A stretch of DNA of 64,000 bases from Erwinia sp050410775 (GCF_050410775.1 NZ_CP191229.1), one strand, 5' to 3'. Numbered from the stretch's first letter, positions 26,197 to 34,994 are shown. Numbers and translations: made by a program. The notes: generated by a model from the letters alone, not told the origin.

Positions 26197-26829
26197 TTAA
26201 CGGGTACCGTAGACGACGATGGTTTTGCCGTGCGCGGAGATCAGGTTCTGATCTTCCAGCATTTTCAGGATCCGGCCAACGGTTTCGCGTGAGCAGCCAA
26301 CAATCTGACCAATCTCCTGACGGGTGATTTTGATTTGCATTCCGTCGGGGTGGGTCATCGCATCCGGCTGCTTGGCCAGATTGAGAAGGGTTTGCGCGAT
26401 GCGACCTGTCACATCGAGGAAAGCTAAATTGCCCACTTTCTCGGAGGTGACCTGGAGGCGGCGTGCCATCTGTGAAGAGAGACGCATCAGGATGTCAGGG
26501 TTGACCTGAATCAGCTGACGGAACTTTTTATAAGAAATTTCAGCCACTTCGCAGGCGGCTTTCGCGCGTACCCACGCGCTGCGCTCCTGACCTTCTTCAA
26601 ACAGGCCAAGTTCACCAATAAAATCGCCCTGGTTGAGGTAAGAGAGGATCATCTCTTTGCCTTCTTCATCCTTAATCAGCACCGCTACCGCGCCCTTGAC
26701 GATATAGTAGAGGGTTTCCGCTTTTTCACCCTGGTGAATCAGCGTGCTTTTGGATGGATACTTATGAATATGGCAATGTGACAGGAACCATTCAAGTGTC
26801 GGGTCTGTTTGCGGTTTGCCGAGAACCAT
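26197..26829 (-). CDS. crp: cAMP receptor protein
   Basis: A global regulator of 210 residues, virtually identical to E. coli CRP. It has the cAMP pocket GELGLFEEGQERSAWVRA (Arg82 and Ser83 region), the dimer helix at about 110-135, and the helix-turn-helix QEIGQIVGCSRETVGRIL. GAGGATAAC precedes the ATG, as in E. coli. It is divergent from yhfA. Confidence 0.98.
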   Translation of the reverse strand: MVLGKPQTDPTLEWFLSHCHIHKYPSKSTLIHQGEKAETLYYIVKGAVAVLIKDEEGKEMILSYLNQGDFIGELGLFEEGQERSAWVRAKAACEVAEISYKKFRQLIQVNPDILMRLSSQMARRLQVTSEKVGNLAFLDVTGRIAQTLLNLAKQPDAMTHPDGMQIKITRQEIGQIVGCSRETVGRILKMLEDQNLISAHGKTIVVYGTR

Positions 26830-27138
26830 TCGCTGTTATCCTCTGTTGTCATCGTGCCTAAACACAGGGGGCAGAGTTCCCTGTCAGGCGTTGAAAAAGT
26901 CAAGCGTTCCCCTTCAGGGAATTTATCCTGACCCCGGTTCAGGGCCTGGCTCGTTATGGTGTTCCGTTTCGCCACGTATGTAGAGTACTGGCGAAGATAT
27001 TACAGCTTTGTTTGTAACACAGCTTTGAATGAGTGTCTTCTGTTGTCTCGCTTCAGCATAGCGGGAAATCTGCGGCGTTGCCGTTTTTGTCGCTAAAGCG
27101 TAATCTGACGTTAACTGAATGAATTAGAGGAGTTTGTT
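26830..27138. promoter_or_regulatory. crp-yhfA divergent regulatory region (309 bp)
   Basis: There is no gene here. It contains the long crp leader (E. coli has about 170 nt) and the yhfA promoter. The segment just before crp resembles E. coli. I see only a CRP half-site-like TGTGTTAC (minus strand, about 27013-27020), so autoregulatory CRP sites cannot be confirmed by eye. Confidence 0.5.
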
Positions 27139-27543
27139 ATGGAAGCTCGTGTTAAATGGGTGGAGGGGCTGACCTTTTTGGGAGAATCCTCATCGGGCCA
27201 TCAGGTGCTGATGGACGGCAATGCGGGCGATAAAGCCCCAAGCCCGATGGAAATGGTGCTGATGGCAGCCGGTAGCTGTAGCGCCATTGACGTGGTTTCT
27301 ATTCTGCAAAAAGGGCGCCAGGACGTCACGGACTGTGAGGTTAAGCTCACCTCAGAACGTCGCGAAGAGGCGCCACGTCTCTTTACCCATATCAATCTGC
27401 ATTTTATCGTAACCGGTAAGGCGCTGGGCGACAAAGCAGTCTCCCGCGCGGTGGATCTCTCGGCTGAAAAATATTGCTCGGTCGCGCTGATGCTGGGCAA
27501 AGGCGTGGAGATCACCCACAGCTATGAAGTTATCGCAGTATAG
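27139..27543 (+). CDS. yhfA: OsmC family protein YhfA
   Basis: A 134-residue OsmC/Ohr-fold protein. The two conserved cysteines of the family appear in MAAGSCSAIDV and EKYCSVALML, so a thiol peroxidase-like role is possible but unproven for YhfA. TTAGAGGAG lies 8 bases before the ATG. Its position opposite crp is conserved in enterobacteria. Confidence 0.94.
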   Translation: MEARVKWVEGLTFLGESSSGHQVLMDGNAGDKAPSPMEMVLMAAGSCSAIDVVSILQKGRQDVTDCEVKLTSERREEAPRLFTHINLHFIVTGKALGDKAVSRAVDLSAEKYCSVALMLGKGVEITHSYEVIAV

Positions 27544-27552
27544 TTAGACTCC

Positions 27553-27571
27553 AGCCCCGCGCGGCGGGGCT
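27553..27571. terminator. Hairpin between yhfA and prkB
   Basis: AGCCCCGC and GCGGGGCT pair with a short loop between convergent yhfA and prkB. There is no long U-tract on either strand, so it is a weak candidate. Confidence 0.4.
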
Positions 27572-28440
27572 TACTCAATCTTTTTCCCTTCTATCAGCCG
27601 CTTGACCAGCGGTCCCATAATCAGCTCCATTGCCAGCCCCATCTTCCCGCCCGGCACCACCAGCGTATTGATATGCGAGATAAACGATCCCTGTAGCATC
27701 GCCAGCAGGTAAGGAAAATCAATATCCTCCAGCGCCTGGAAATGGATCACCACAAAGCTTTCATCGAGGGAGGGGATAGCCCGGGCCGCAAAGGGGTTAG
27801 AGGTATCCACCGTCGGCACGCGCTGGAAGTTAATGTGCGTGCGTGAAAACTGCGGCGTAATGAAGTTAATGTAGTCCTCCATCGATCGCACCACCGAATC
27901 CATAACGGCTTCCCGCGAGTGCCCCCGTTCGCTGGTATCCCGGACCAGCTTCTGAATCCACTCCAGGTTAACGATGGGGACCACGCCCACCAGCAAATCC
28001 ACATGCTGCGAGACGTTGTTATGCGGCGTGACCACGCCACCATGCAGACCCTCATAGAAGAGCACATCAGTCGGCTCCGGCAGCGGCTGCCAGGGCGTAA
28101 AGGTTCCCGGCACCTGATTCCATGGCACGGCTTCATCATAGGTATGCAGATATTTTCGTGACTGGCCGCTGCCGTTAAGGCCATATTCCACAAAGGTGTT
28201 TTCCAGCAGCGCGAAGTCATTGGCATCGGGGCCGAAGTAGCTGATATGGCGACCCATATCACGCGCTTTACGGATCGCCATATCCATCTCGGGGCGCGTA
28301 AAACGGTGAAAGCTGTCTCCTTCCAGTTCGGCTGCGTGCAGGCCAAGCTGCTGAAATATTTTTCTGAAAGCGGTACTGGTTGTTGTGGTCCCCGCACCGC
28401 TTGAACCGGTAACGGCAATCACCGGATGTTTAGCTGACAT
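27571..28440 (-). CDS. prkB: Phosphoribulokinase-like protein PrkB
   Basis: A 289-residue P-loop kinase of the phosphoribulokinase/uridine kinase fold, the same length as E. coli PrkB (YhfF region). The P-loop is GSSGAGTTT at 12-20. YEGLHGGVVTPHNNV and the SFVVIHF segment follow the family pattern. There is no Calvin cycle here, so its real substrate is unknown. It is the last gene of the yheT-yheU-prkB group. Confidence 0.93.
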   Translation of the reverse strand: MSAKHPVIAVTGSSGAGTTTTSTAFRKIFQQLGLHAAELEGDSFHRFTRPEMDMAIRKARDMGRHISYFGPDANDFALLENTFVEYGLNGSGQSRKYLHTYDEAVPWNQVPGTFTPWQPLPEPTDVLFYEGLHGGVVTPHNNVSQHVDLLVGVVPIVNLEWIQKLVRDTSERGHSREAVMDSVVRSMEDYINFITPQFSRTHINFQRVPTVDTSNPFAARAIPSLDESFVVIHFQALEDIDFPYLLAMLQGSFISHINTLVVPGGKMGLAMELIMGPLVKRLIEGKKIE

Positions 28441-28537
28441 GGCAGATAACTCCCTGAAAAAGGTCAGTACGATCCCGCATTGGTATCACGTTTTACGCCC
28501 GGGTGTCACCTCAGTATGAGTGACCGGCAGCTCATCG

Positions 28538-28762
28538 TCAGGCACTACCGGTTATCTGGCCGCGCGGCATAATATTTACCGTCTCGTGCAGTTCCGACCA
28601 GACCAGAACCGCTTCACCGCTGCTTAACTGGCGGCGGACGTCTTTTACTTTCTGTTCCAGCGAGCGTTCCTGTTCGCCATAGTCGGTGCCTTCCCTCAGC
28701 ACAAAGGATTCAATCAGGTTATCGAGCGTTTCCGCATCGAGTTCTTTCCAGGGAATAATCAC
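28538..28762 (-). CDS. yheU: UPF0270 family protein YheU
   Basis: A 74-residue protein matching E. coli YheU (72). Conserved segments are IIPWKEL, LIESFVLREGTDYGE and AVLVWSELHETVNIMP. The only plausible start is GTG at 28762, one base after the yheT stop, with no clear Shine-Dalgarno sequence, which points to reinitiation from yheT. Function is unknown. Confidence 0.92.
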   Translation of the reverse strand: MIIPWKELDAETLDNLIESFVLREGTDYGEQERSLEQKVKDVRRQLSSGEAVLVWSELHETVNIMPRGQITGSA

Positions 28763-28763
28763 G

Positions 28764-29762
28764 TTAATTGTCCAGCCAGGTTGAAAGCCATTGGGGGATG
28801 CGCTGCTCCAGCCACATCTGGGGTCTGCGCAGGGTACCGCCAACGAAACCCACATGACCGCCGTGCTGAGTCAGCTGATACTCTACGTTAGAGGGTAGCA
28901 GGCCGGGAGAAGGGATGACTTCATTTGTCATAAAGGGATCGTCTTTGGCATGAATGATCAGCAGAGGTTTGCGCACGCCCGGCAGTAGCGGCATCGCGCT
29001 ACAGCGTTGATAATAGTCCGTCGCGTCCAGAAAGCCATGCGCACGGGCAGTAATAGCATCATCAAAATCACGCAGCTTCTTAAGCGCCCGCAGCGTCGTG
29101 AGATCGACCGGCAGGGTTCCGGGCCAGGCCACCAGTTTACGTTCGGCATTTTGCTTTAACAGGCCGAGCAGATAGCGCTGATAGACGCGGGAGAAGCCCT
29201 GCTCAAGTTTCAGGCTGCACGGTTCCAGCATCAGCGGGGCGGAGACAACCACGCCAGCGTCCAGCAGACAGGCGGTTCCCTGCTGGCCCATCAGGCAGGC
29301 GAGCATATTGCCGCCAAGCGAAAAGCCGACCGCAGCGGTTGGCACGCTGCCCCATTCATCCCGCAGCCACTGCAAAAAGTAGCTCGCGTCGCCGGTTTCA
29401 CCAGAATGGTAGATACGTTCGAGCCGGTTTGGCTCGCCGCTACAGCCGCGAAAATGCATCACCACGCCCAGCCAGCCCCGCGCTCTGCACGCCTGCAAAA
29501 GCCCGTGGGCGTAAGGACTGCTGACGCTGCCCTCCAGCCCATGAAACAGCACCACTCTTGGCTTATGGCGGGCCTGTTGCGGATCTTCGCTCCACGCGAG
29601 ATCGACAAAGTCACTGTCCGGCAGCGTCAGTCGCTGCCAGTATGGCTGAAGCAGCAGACGTCGGCGGACCAGGCGGGGAAGAAGGGTTTGCAGATGCGCA
29701 TTGCTCATGCCCGGCATTGGCCTGAAACCGGTATTATCAACGGAATGAATATTTATGTTCAA
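28764..29762 (-). CDS. yheT: Alpha/beta hydrolase YheT
   Basis: A 332-residue hydrolase of the AB-hydrolase-4 (YheT/EMB8) family, E. coli 340. The nucleophile elbow is VGFSLGGNM (Ser), the acid lies in HAKDDPF, and the His in HGGHVGFVGG. The FHGLEGSVSSPYAHGL oxyanion-side motif is present. Its physiological substrate is not known. It leads yheU and prkB on the minus strand. Confidence 0.94.
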   Translation of the reverse strand: MNINIHSVDNTGFRPMPGMSNAHLQTLLPRLVRRRLLLQPYWQRLTLPDSDFVDLAWSEDPQQARHKPRVVLFHGLEGSVSSPYAHGLLQACRARGWLGVVMHFRGCSGEPNRLERIYHSGETGDASYFLQWLRDEWGSVPTAAVGFSLGGNMLACLMGQQGTACLLDAGVVVSAPLMLEPCSLKLEQGFSRVYQRYLLGLLKQNAERKLVAWPGTLPVDLTTLRALKKLRDFDDAITARAHGFLDATDYYQRCSAMPLLPGVRKPLLIIHAKDDPFMTNEVIPSPGLLPSNVEYQLTQHGGHVGFVGGTLRRPQMWLEQRIPQWLSTWLDN

Positions 29763-29839
29763 AATGCTTGTAGGATTCCAGTCACATTGCTAGCTTCGAC
29801 ACGTTGTTACCGATCATGGGATGAGGAGCATCCGTTCAA

Positions 29840-30442
29840 ATGGAACTGAGTTTGTTTTTATCTATGCTGGGTTTTCTCTGGGTCGCCGCGATCACGCCAG
29901 GCCCTAATAATATGTTACTCACCGCCTCCGGCGCCAACTTTGGTTTCTGGCGATCGCTCTGGCTGCTGTTCGGCATTATGCTCGGCATGCAGATTATGCT
30001 GCTGATGGTGGCATTTGGGGTGGGAGGGCTGATTCTGCTTTATCCTTCCCTGCACCTCTTTCTCAAAATCGCCGGTAGCGCGTATCTGCTCTGGCTGGCG
30101 TGGAAAATCGCCACCGCCGCCTATGAGAAGCTTGAAGTGGAGGAGGCGCCCGTGGCACCGATGCCGTTCTGGCAGGGGGGACTACTCCAGCTGATCAATC
30201 CAAAAGCCTGGCTGATGGCGCTGGGCGCGGTCGCCAGCTTCAGTCTGGCCGGGGAGGCTTACGGGCAGTCGGTGATCGCCATCAGTATCGGCATGGCGCT
30301 GGTCAATCTGGTTTCCGGCATCATCTGGCTGGGGTTTGGTTCGCTGATTGGCCGTATTCTCCGCAGCCGCCGGGCGTGGAAAATCTTTAATCTGTCGATG
30401 GGATTACTGACCGCCGCCTGCGTCCTGCTGATCTGGCACTGA
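29840..30442 (+). CDS. LysE/RhtB-type amino acid exporter
   Basis: A 200-residue inner-membrane protein with about six hydrophobic segments. It has the LysE-family signature near the start (AAITPGPNNMLLTASGANFG) and the mid-protein motif QGGLLQLINPKAWLMALGA. The substrate cannot be read from sequence; relatives export amino acids such as threonine, cysteine or lysine. It is absent from this position in E. coli and marks the left edge of the yheT-yheS insertion. It is divergent from yheT over a 77-bp gap. Confidence 0.85.
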   Translation: MELSLFLSMLGFLWVAAITPGPNNMLLTASGANFGFWRSLWLLFGIMLGMQIMLLMVAFGVGGLILLYPSLHLFLKIAGSAYLLWLAWKIATAAYEKLEVEEAPVAPMPFWQGGLLQLINPKAWLMALGAVASFSLAGEAYGQSVIAISIGMALVNLVSGIIWLGFGSLIGRILRSRRAWKIFNLSMGLLTAACVLLIWH

Positions 30443-30978
30443 AAAGCCGCCGCGCCTGTTTCCCCGCCATGCAGAGTAAAAGCTATCGTCAGCGGCGATA
30501 GCTTTTTTTATTACTGCTGCAATTTCTCCGCTGCGCGGAATAAAAATTTCACGCCTGACAGAGTGGGTGTAATTCAATGATGGGGAAAACCGCAGGGCAA
30601 AGAAGGCCAAACACGGACATGATGGTGTCGGAGGGGATGAGTGAGGGGTGGTTACGCTCGCGCCGTCTGCCCTGTCATCAGAGGACGTCTCAGTTAATGC
30701 GTTAAGCCTGAGCGGTAACTTAATGCATAGTGAATTGAGCTTAACGCATAGCGTTGACGCATTTAAATAGAGGCCTGAGATGAGGGATGAGGACGCTTTA
30801 TAGCTGGGAGCTGTTGGAGTGGCTTTACAGGTGGTAGATAGGGGATCTCACAGCGAGGAGCGGACGTTGAGTGAGATTAAAGCTGTAAGAAAATGCAGAC
30901 CTATAGGCCGATTCAGGCTGCAATTTATGTTTATATAAATATCGAGAATCAGTATTTAAGCTTTTTTAAGGGGCGTAC
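30443..30978. other. 536-bp non-coding region after the LysE-type gene
   Basis: No supported gene. It holds the terminator at 30478-30509 and a perfect 11-bp inverted repeat (ATGCGTTAAGC at 30697-30707, GCTTAACGCAT at 30739-30749) with further AATGCAT-like half copies in and near the loop. AT-richness rises toward the NUDIX gene. Confidence 0.6.
30478..30509 (+). terminator. Intrinsic terminator after the LysE-type gene
   Basis: A perfect 11-bp stem (AAAAGCTATCG / CGATAGCTTTT) with a 7-nt loop and a run of T. Confidence 0.85.
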
Positions 30979-31452
30979 GTGCGCATTCGACCATCATCTC
31001 GATTGATCATTCTTTCGCCTGAAAATCACGTCCTGCTCTTTAGGTTCTGTCATAAAGATGATGCTCTGAGGGGAAAAACATACTGGGCAACTCCGGGTGG
31101 AGGGCTTGAAAAAAATGAATCTTTCGAGCAGGCCGCTATACGCGAATTATTTGAAGAAACGGGTTTGACAGGGACAATAATAGGACCACAAATAGCGTCC
31201 CGAACCTTCACAATGATGCTACCAAGTGGGGAGACCGTACTTGCTGAAGAGCGTTTCTTTATGATTAATGCAAATACAGTAGATCTCGACCGCTCAGGGT
31301 GGAGTAGCAATGAAAAGGAAGTCATTCGCGATCATCGTTGGTGGACAATAGAAGATCTCATACACACCAATGAGACAATTTTTCCACGCGATTTAATCAT
31401 TAACATACTTGAAAGCAAGTCAACAGGATCTTCGACGTTAACTGCATCATGA
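30979..31452 (+). CDS. NUDIX hydrolase
   Basis: A 157-residue single-domain NUDIX protein. The box at about 40-63 is complete: GGGLEKNESFEQAA, then RELFEETGL. It probably cleaves a nucleoside diphosphate linked to another moiety; the substrate cannot be told. It starts with GTG at 30979, preceded by AAGGGG. It lies alone on its strand in the accessory region and looks AT-richer than the backbone, suggesting acquisition. Confidence 0.85.
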   Translation: MRIRPSSRLIILSPENHVLLFRFCHKDDALRGKTYWATPGGGLEKNESFEQAAIRELFEETGLTGTIIGPQIASRTFTMMLPSGETVLAEERFFMINANTVDLDRSGWSSNEKEVIRDHRWWTIEDLIHTNETIFPRDLIINILESKSTGSSTLTAS

Positions 31453-31462
31453 TATCCTGAAG

Positions 31463-31530
31463 GTCCGCTTCTGGCACAGAACCGAAACGTGCGCCAGGTA
31501 AAGTTAGTTTTGAGCGATGAGCGGAAATCA
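31463..31530 (+). repeat. GTCCGC/GCGGAC-type repeat, copy 1 (degenerate)
   Basis: GTCCGCTTCTGGCACAGAACC, then after about 27 bases TGAGCGATGAGCGGA. It matches the two halves of copy 2 but is degraded. Confidence 0.6.
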
Positions 31531-31654
31531 GAGCCCTTAAAGGGAATATTGCCTACTCCGGGCAGCCAAATTCAAGTCAAAATTTGCATGATGTTGTACC
31601 CATAACGGAACGAAATTCAGCAGAAAAAGCAGATGGAAATGAAAAGCCGGAAAA

Positions 31655-32131
31655 TTACAGCCCCAGCTCAGACAGACCCGGATGATCGTCCGGACGACGT
31701 CCCAGTGGCCAGTGGAACTTGCGCTCACTCTCTTTAATAGGCATGTCGTTGATACAGGCGAAGCGACGGTGCATCAGGCCATCTGCTTCAAATTCCCAGT
31801 TTTCGTTGCCATAAGAACGGTACCAGTTACCCGAATCATCATGCCATTCATAGGCGTACCGAACGGCGATGCGGTTATCAGTAAACGCCCATAATTCTTT
31901 AATCAGACGATACTCCAGTTCTTTTTTCCACTTCCGCGTGAGGAAACCTTTGGCTTCTTCACGATTGGTTGCAAACTCAGCGCGGTTACGCCATTTAGTG
32001 TCCAGCGTGTAAGCCAACGATACCTTTTCGGCATCGTGGCTGTTCCAGCCATCTTCAGCAAGCCGCACTTTCTCAATTGCCGATTCGCGAGTGAAAGGAG
32101 GGAGTGGCGGGCGAGTTTGGTTGTCGGACAT
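31655..32131 (-). CDS. DUF1348 family protein (NTF2/SnoaL-like fold)
   Basis: A 158-residue soluble protein. AEDGWNSHDAEKVSLAYT, KWRNRAEF, REEAKGFLTRKW and YEWHDDSGNWYRSYGNENW are typical of the DUF1348/nuclear transport factor 2-like family, as I recall it. The family has a cone-like NTF2 fold and no established reaction. It lies 60 bases downstream of the TetR gene on the same strand and is probably under its control. Confidence 0.82.
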   Translation of the reverse strand: MSDNQTRPPLPPFTRESAIEKVRLAEDGWNSHDAEKVSLAYTLDTKWRNRAEFATNREEAKGFLTRKWKKELEYRLIKELWAFTDNRIAVRYAYEWHDDSGNWYRSYGNENWEFEADGLMHRRFACINDMPIKESERKFHWPLGRRPDDHPGLSELGL

Positions 32132-32191
32132 GGTAAAGCTTCCTATAAATATGGTTATCTAAGTACAACTGGTTTCTTTGAGATTCAGGCT

Positions 32192-32761
32192 TTAATGTGG
32201 GGCCTGCTTCAATAACAGTTGCGCCACTTCTCTTGCGCTATCAGCGGCGCTGTAATCGCCCATCACATAAGTCACGGTGATAGCGCCCTCTATCAGAATC
32301 AGTAACTGTGCCGCCATAGCCGACGGTTGCCCCATGTCTAATTGCCTGGTGAGCTCAAGTATGTAATCCAGTAGCTTTTGTTTATGAAGCTTTGCGATCT
32401 GGCGAACCGGCTCGGCTGGGTCACCGACTTCACCAGCCGTGTTAATAAAGGCACAGCCACGAAAGCGATCTGACTCAAACCAGCCTCTGAGTACTGTGAA
32501 CATATTCAGGAGGCGATCCTGAGGCGTATGGCCTTTATCACACTCAGTTCTAAACCAGTGAATCCAGCGGGCATCACGTGCATTCAACGCGGCTGCTGCT
32601 ATGTCATCCTTAGTCGCGAAATAGCGGTAAATACTTTTCCTTGCTACCCCAGAGTTCTTGACCAGAAGGTCCATGCTTGTTGCATGGATTCCGTTCTGAT
32701 AGATAAGTTGCTCAGCAGTCGCCAGGATTTTTTTTCGGGTATCGGTTGGCTTTTTGTTCAT
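32192..32761 (-). CDS. TetR-family transcriptional regulator
   Basis: A 189-residue repressor-like protein. The N-terminal helix-turn-helix spans about 7-52 (RKKILATAEQLIYQNG, TSMDLLVKNSGVARKSIYRY FATKDD), and the C-terminal ligand domain includes GCAFINTAGEVGDP. I chose ATG 32761 (MNKKPTDTRKK), since the extension to 32878 has no family support and would cross the operator. It probably represses itself and the DUF1348 gene. The inducer is unknown. Confidence 0.85.
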   Translation of the reverse strand: MNKKPTDTRKKILATAEQLIYQNGIHATSMDLLVKNSGVARKSIYRYFATKDDIAAAALNARDARWIHWFRTECDKGHTPQDRLLNMFTVLRGWFESDRFRGCAFINTAGEVGDPAEPVRQIAKLHKQKLLDYILELTRQLDMGQPSAMAAQLLILIEGAITVTYVMGDYSAADSAREVAQLLLKQAPH

Positions 32762-32769
32762 AAGATGAT

Positions 32770-32789
32770 GGTAGAACGTTCGTTCTACC
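32770..32789 (-). promoter_or_regulatory. TetR-type operator
   Basis: GGTAGAACGttCGTTCTACC is a perfect palindrome with 9-bp arms and a 2-bp centre. It lies 8 bp upstream of the regulator's ATG, where a bound TetR protein would block its own expression. Confidence 0.8.
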
Positions 32790-32889
32790 CGATCAAGCGC
32801 CAGCCTGAAAATATTTTGTAAAATGAAGAGTGCAGTTTGTATGAGATAGCGATCTGACCCCGCAAATAGATAATTCATGCTATGAACAA

Positions 32890-32957
32890 GTTCCCTTCTG
32901 GCACGAAGCGGACAAACGCGTAGCGATGGAGGTCTGCTATGAGCGAAAAGCGGACCC
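32890..32957 (+). repeat. GTCCGC/GCGGAC-type repeat, copy 2
   Basis: The fullest copy: CTTCTGGCACGAAGCGGAC at the left, then GGTCTGCTATGAGCGAAAAGC and GGACC at the right. It lies between the TetR gene and the small ORF at 33044. Confidence 0.7.
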
Positions 32958-33043
32958 TGGCTAGGGTCTGTTGGCAGAAGTCAGGATATGCCACTAAGAA
33001 ACATGTCAGAATAGAGAAAAGCTTCTGCTTTAAGGATTAATCG

Positions 33044-33265
33044 ATGTCTCATTCTTCATCAAGGAAAAGAGCTTTAGACCCCACAATACCCCTGGCACAC
33101 AGAGCTTCGCATGCAAGAAGTTGTGTTAATCATGTAGCGAACAGATTGGGCATTACCCGTAATGAATTACTGACGAAAGTTGAAGAGGATACAGGAGTAA
33201 GTCTGGTATCACCGGCAACGGAACAAGAGCTGCTGCAAGCGTTTCACTATATGGAAAGTCTTTGA
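33044..33265 (+). CDS. Small protein of unknown function (73 aa)
   Basis: I do not recognise this protein. It is a 73-residue basic polypeptide with an Arg/His/Ser-rich first half and a segment, VANRLGITRNELLTKVEEDTG, that could form a helix-turn-helix-like pair of helices. AAGGA lies 10 bases before the ATG, a usable ribosome site. Repeat copies flank it on both sides. Expression is unproven. Confidence 0.5.
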   Translation: MSHSSSRKRALDPTIPLAHRASHARSCVNHVANRLGITRNELLTKVEEDTGVSLVSPATEQELLQAFHYMESL

Positions 33266-33310
33266 TTTCGGAACGTCTGAAGTGCAGCACTGCTCATAGT
33301 TTATGGCGTT

Positions 33311-33335
33311 GGCCCGCTATGAGCGAAAAGCGGAC
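33311..33335 (+). repeat. GTCCGC/GCGGAC-type repeat, copy 3 (right half)
   Basis: GGCCCGCTATGAGCGAAAAG followed by CGGAC, nearly the same as the right half of copy 2. Confidence 0.65.
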
Positions 33336-33613
33336 GTATCATCCTCTTTTGAAGCGTTAAGAAAGCATTCTGTTTAAAATGGTGCCTGGTGTTTTCTGGC
33401 CGTATAGATGTTCTTCATGAATAAACAATGAAGGATATCTGCTAGCAATACGCATTATCCAGCGTAAAAATGCCTGGATAGGACGTTCGCGAATAGGGGG
33501 GCCCGGGTCAATACAAACCGAACAGTTAACTCAGAATGTCGTCCAGTTCTCTTTCTCTCTGGATTCGCTGCGCAAACGTTGAAGACTCAACTTACTCCGG
33601 AATTTTTTAATCA

Positions 33614-33642
33614 AAAGACAGCCAGTCATTATGACTGTCTTT
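33614..33642 (+). terminator. Hairpin upstream of the MFS gene
   Basis: An 8-bp stem AAAGACAG / CTGTCTTT contains an inner CAGTCAT/ATGACTG palindrome. The U-tract is short. Confidence 0.4.
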
Positions 33643-33740
33643 ACATGAGGTGCCCATGAAGTAACGATGAAATTTTTTTATGTATTTTCAAAGCTCCGGT
33701 ATTCTTTAGTTCTCTCCCTCTAGATGAAGCTATTCCCACG

Positions 33741-34994
33741 ATGAATTCGTTACATAAAAGAGTAGGTGCTTTCCACTATAGTCCCTTTCGCTATTTGTTT
33801 TTTGCTCGCCTTCTTACTGTTTTAGGTAATGGTATTGCCCCGATTGCTCTGGCTTTCGCAGTACTTGACATCGGTGGGACTGTCTCTGATTTAGGTATCG
33901 TAGTAGCATCGCGCTCCATTTTGAACGTTATATTCTTAATGATTGGTGGCGTACTGGCGGACAGATACTCTCGAAATCGTGTACTGGTCTCCTCATCACT
34001 TATTGCAGCGGTGTCGCAAACTGTCGTTGCATGGTCTGTACTGGATGGTTCAGCAACGGTGATGAGCATGGCATTACTTGGAGCCTTGAATGGCGCTGCA
34101 TCCGGTATTGCATTACCTGCTTCCTCTACGCTGATTCCCCTGACTGTCCCTGCTCAGAATTTGCGTGGAGCCAATGCATTAATTCAACTCGGTATTAATA
34201 GTGGTACGATTATCGGCGCTTCCCTGGGCGGGGTCCTTATCAGTTCTGTTGGACCAGGATGGGGACTGGCAGTTGATGCATTGGGTTTCGCAGCCTCAGC
34301 GCCGCTTTATTTTTTAATTCGCACTTCCTCAACCCTAATATGCTCATCGGCAACTCATATTTTGCAAGACTTAAAAGAAGGTTGGAAAGAATTCATAAGC
34401 AGATCATGGGTGTGGATAACTGTTGTCCAGTTCACCATTATCAATGCAGCATTTAGTGGCGTGGTCATGGTACTGGGTCCTGTCATTGCTGATGCTTCTT
34501 TTGGGCGAGCACATTGGGGCGGCATTATTGCTGCACAGAGTGTTGGTCTGATTACGGGTTCATACCTCTCTCTAAAATGGCGGCCACGCAGAGATCTCTT
34601 TATTAGTGTGATGCTGGTTGCGTTTTGCGCAGCGCCAATGTTAATGCTTAGCCAACCCGTTTCTGAAATATGGCTCGTTGTCGCATTTTTTGTTGCTGGT
34701 GTGGTGCTGGGCTTGTTCGATGTATCCTGGGCTCATGCATTACAAATTCATATTCCTCAGGACAAATTGGCTCGTGTTTACGCCTACGATGCTATCGGTT
34801 CATTCGTCGCCATTCCTTTCGGTGAACTCGTCGCAGGACCTCTGGCAACACATTATGGTACGAGCAATGTGCTTCTGGTTTCAGCGATGGCAGTGATCCT
34901 AATAGCATTAGGAACCTGTCTGGTTCCTTCAGTACGACAACTCGATAACTCCTCACAGGCAAAGTCGCACGAGGCAATGGATTCTTCATCATGA
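33741..34994 (+). CDS. MFS transporter
   Basis: A 417-residue protein with about 12 hydrophobic segments. The MFS loop 2-3 motif is GGVLADRYSRNRVL, and the N-terminus (FRYLFFARLLTVLGNGIAPIALAFAV) resembles the EntS-like/MFS_3 exporter group. The substrate is unknown; drug or siderophore export is typical of relatives. Codon usage looks AT-richer than the backbone. It is a single gene on the plus strand with no close partner. Confidence 0.85.
   Translation: MNSLHKRVGAFHYSPFRYLFFARLLTVLGNGIAPIALAFAVLDIGGTVSDLGIVVASRSILNVIFLMIGGVLADRYSRNRVLVSSSLIAAVSQTVVAWSVLDGSATVMSMALLGALNGAASGIALPASSTLIPLTVPAQNLRGANALIQLGINSGTIIGASLGGVLISSVGPGWGLAVDALGFAASAPLYFLIRTSSTLICSSATHILQDLKEGWKEFISRSWVWITVVQFTIINAAFSGVVMVLGPVIADASFGRAHWGGIIAAQSVGLITGSYLSLKWRPRRDLFISVMLVAFCAAPMLMLSQPVSEIWLVVAFFVAGVVLGLFDVSWAHALQIHIPQDKLARVYAYDAIGSFVAIPFGELVAGPLATHYGTSNVLLVSAMAVILIALGTCLVPSVRQLDNSSQAKSHEAMDSSS

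Larger units (their letters stand above)
33266..33740. other. 475-bp non-coding region before the MFS gene
   Basis: It contains repeat copy 3 (33311-33335), an open frame without a start that looks coding (33357-33530, minus strand; see findings), and a hairpin AAAGACAG / CTGTCTTT at 33614-33642. No complete gene. Confidence 0.55.
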
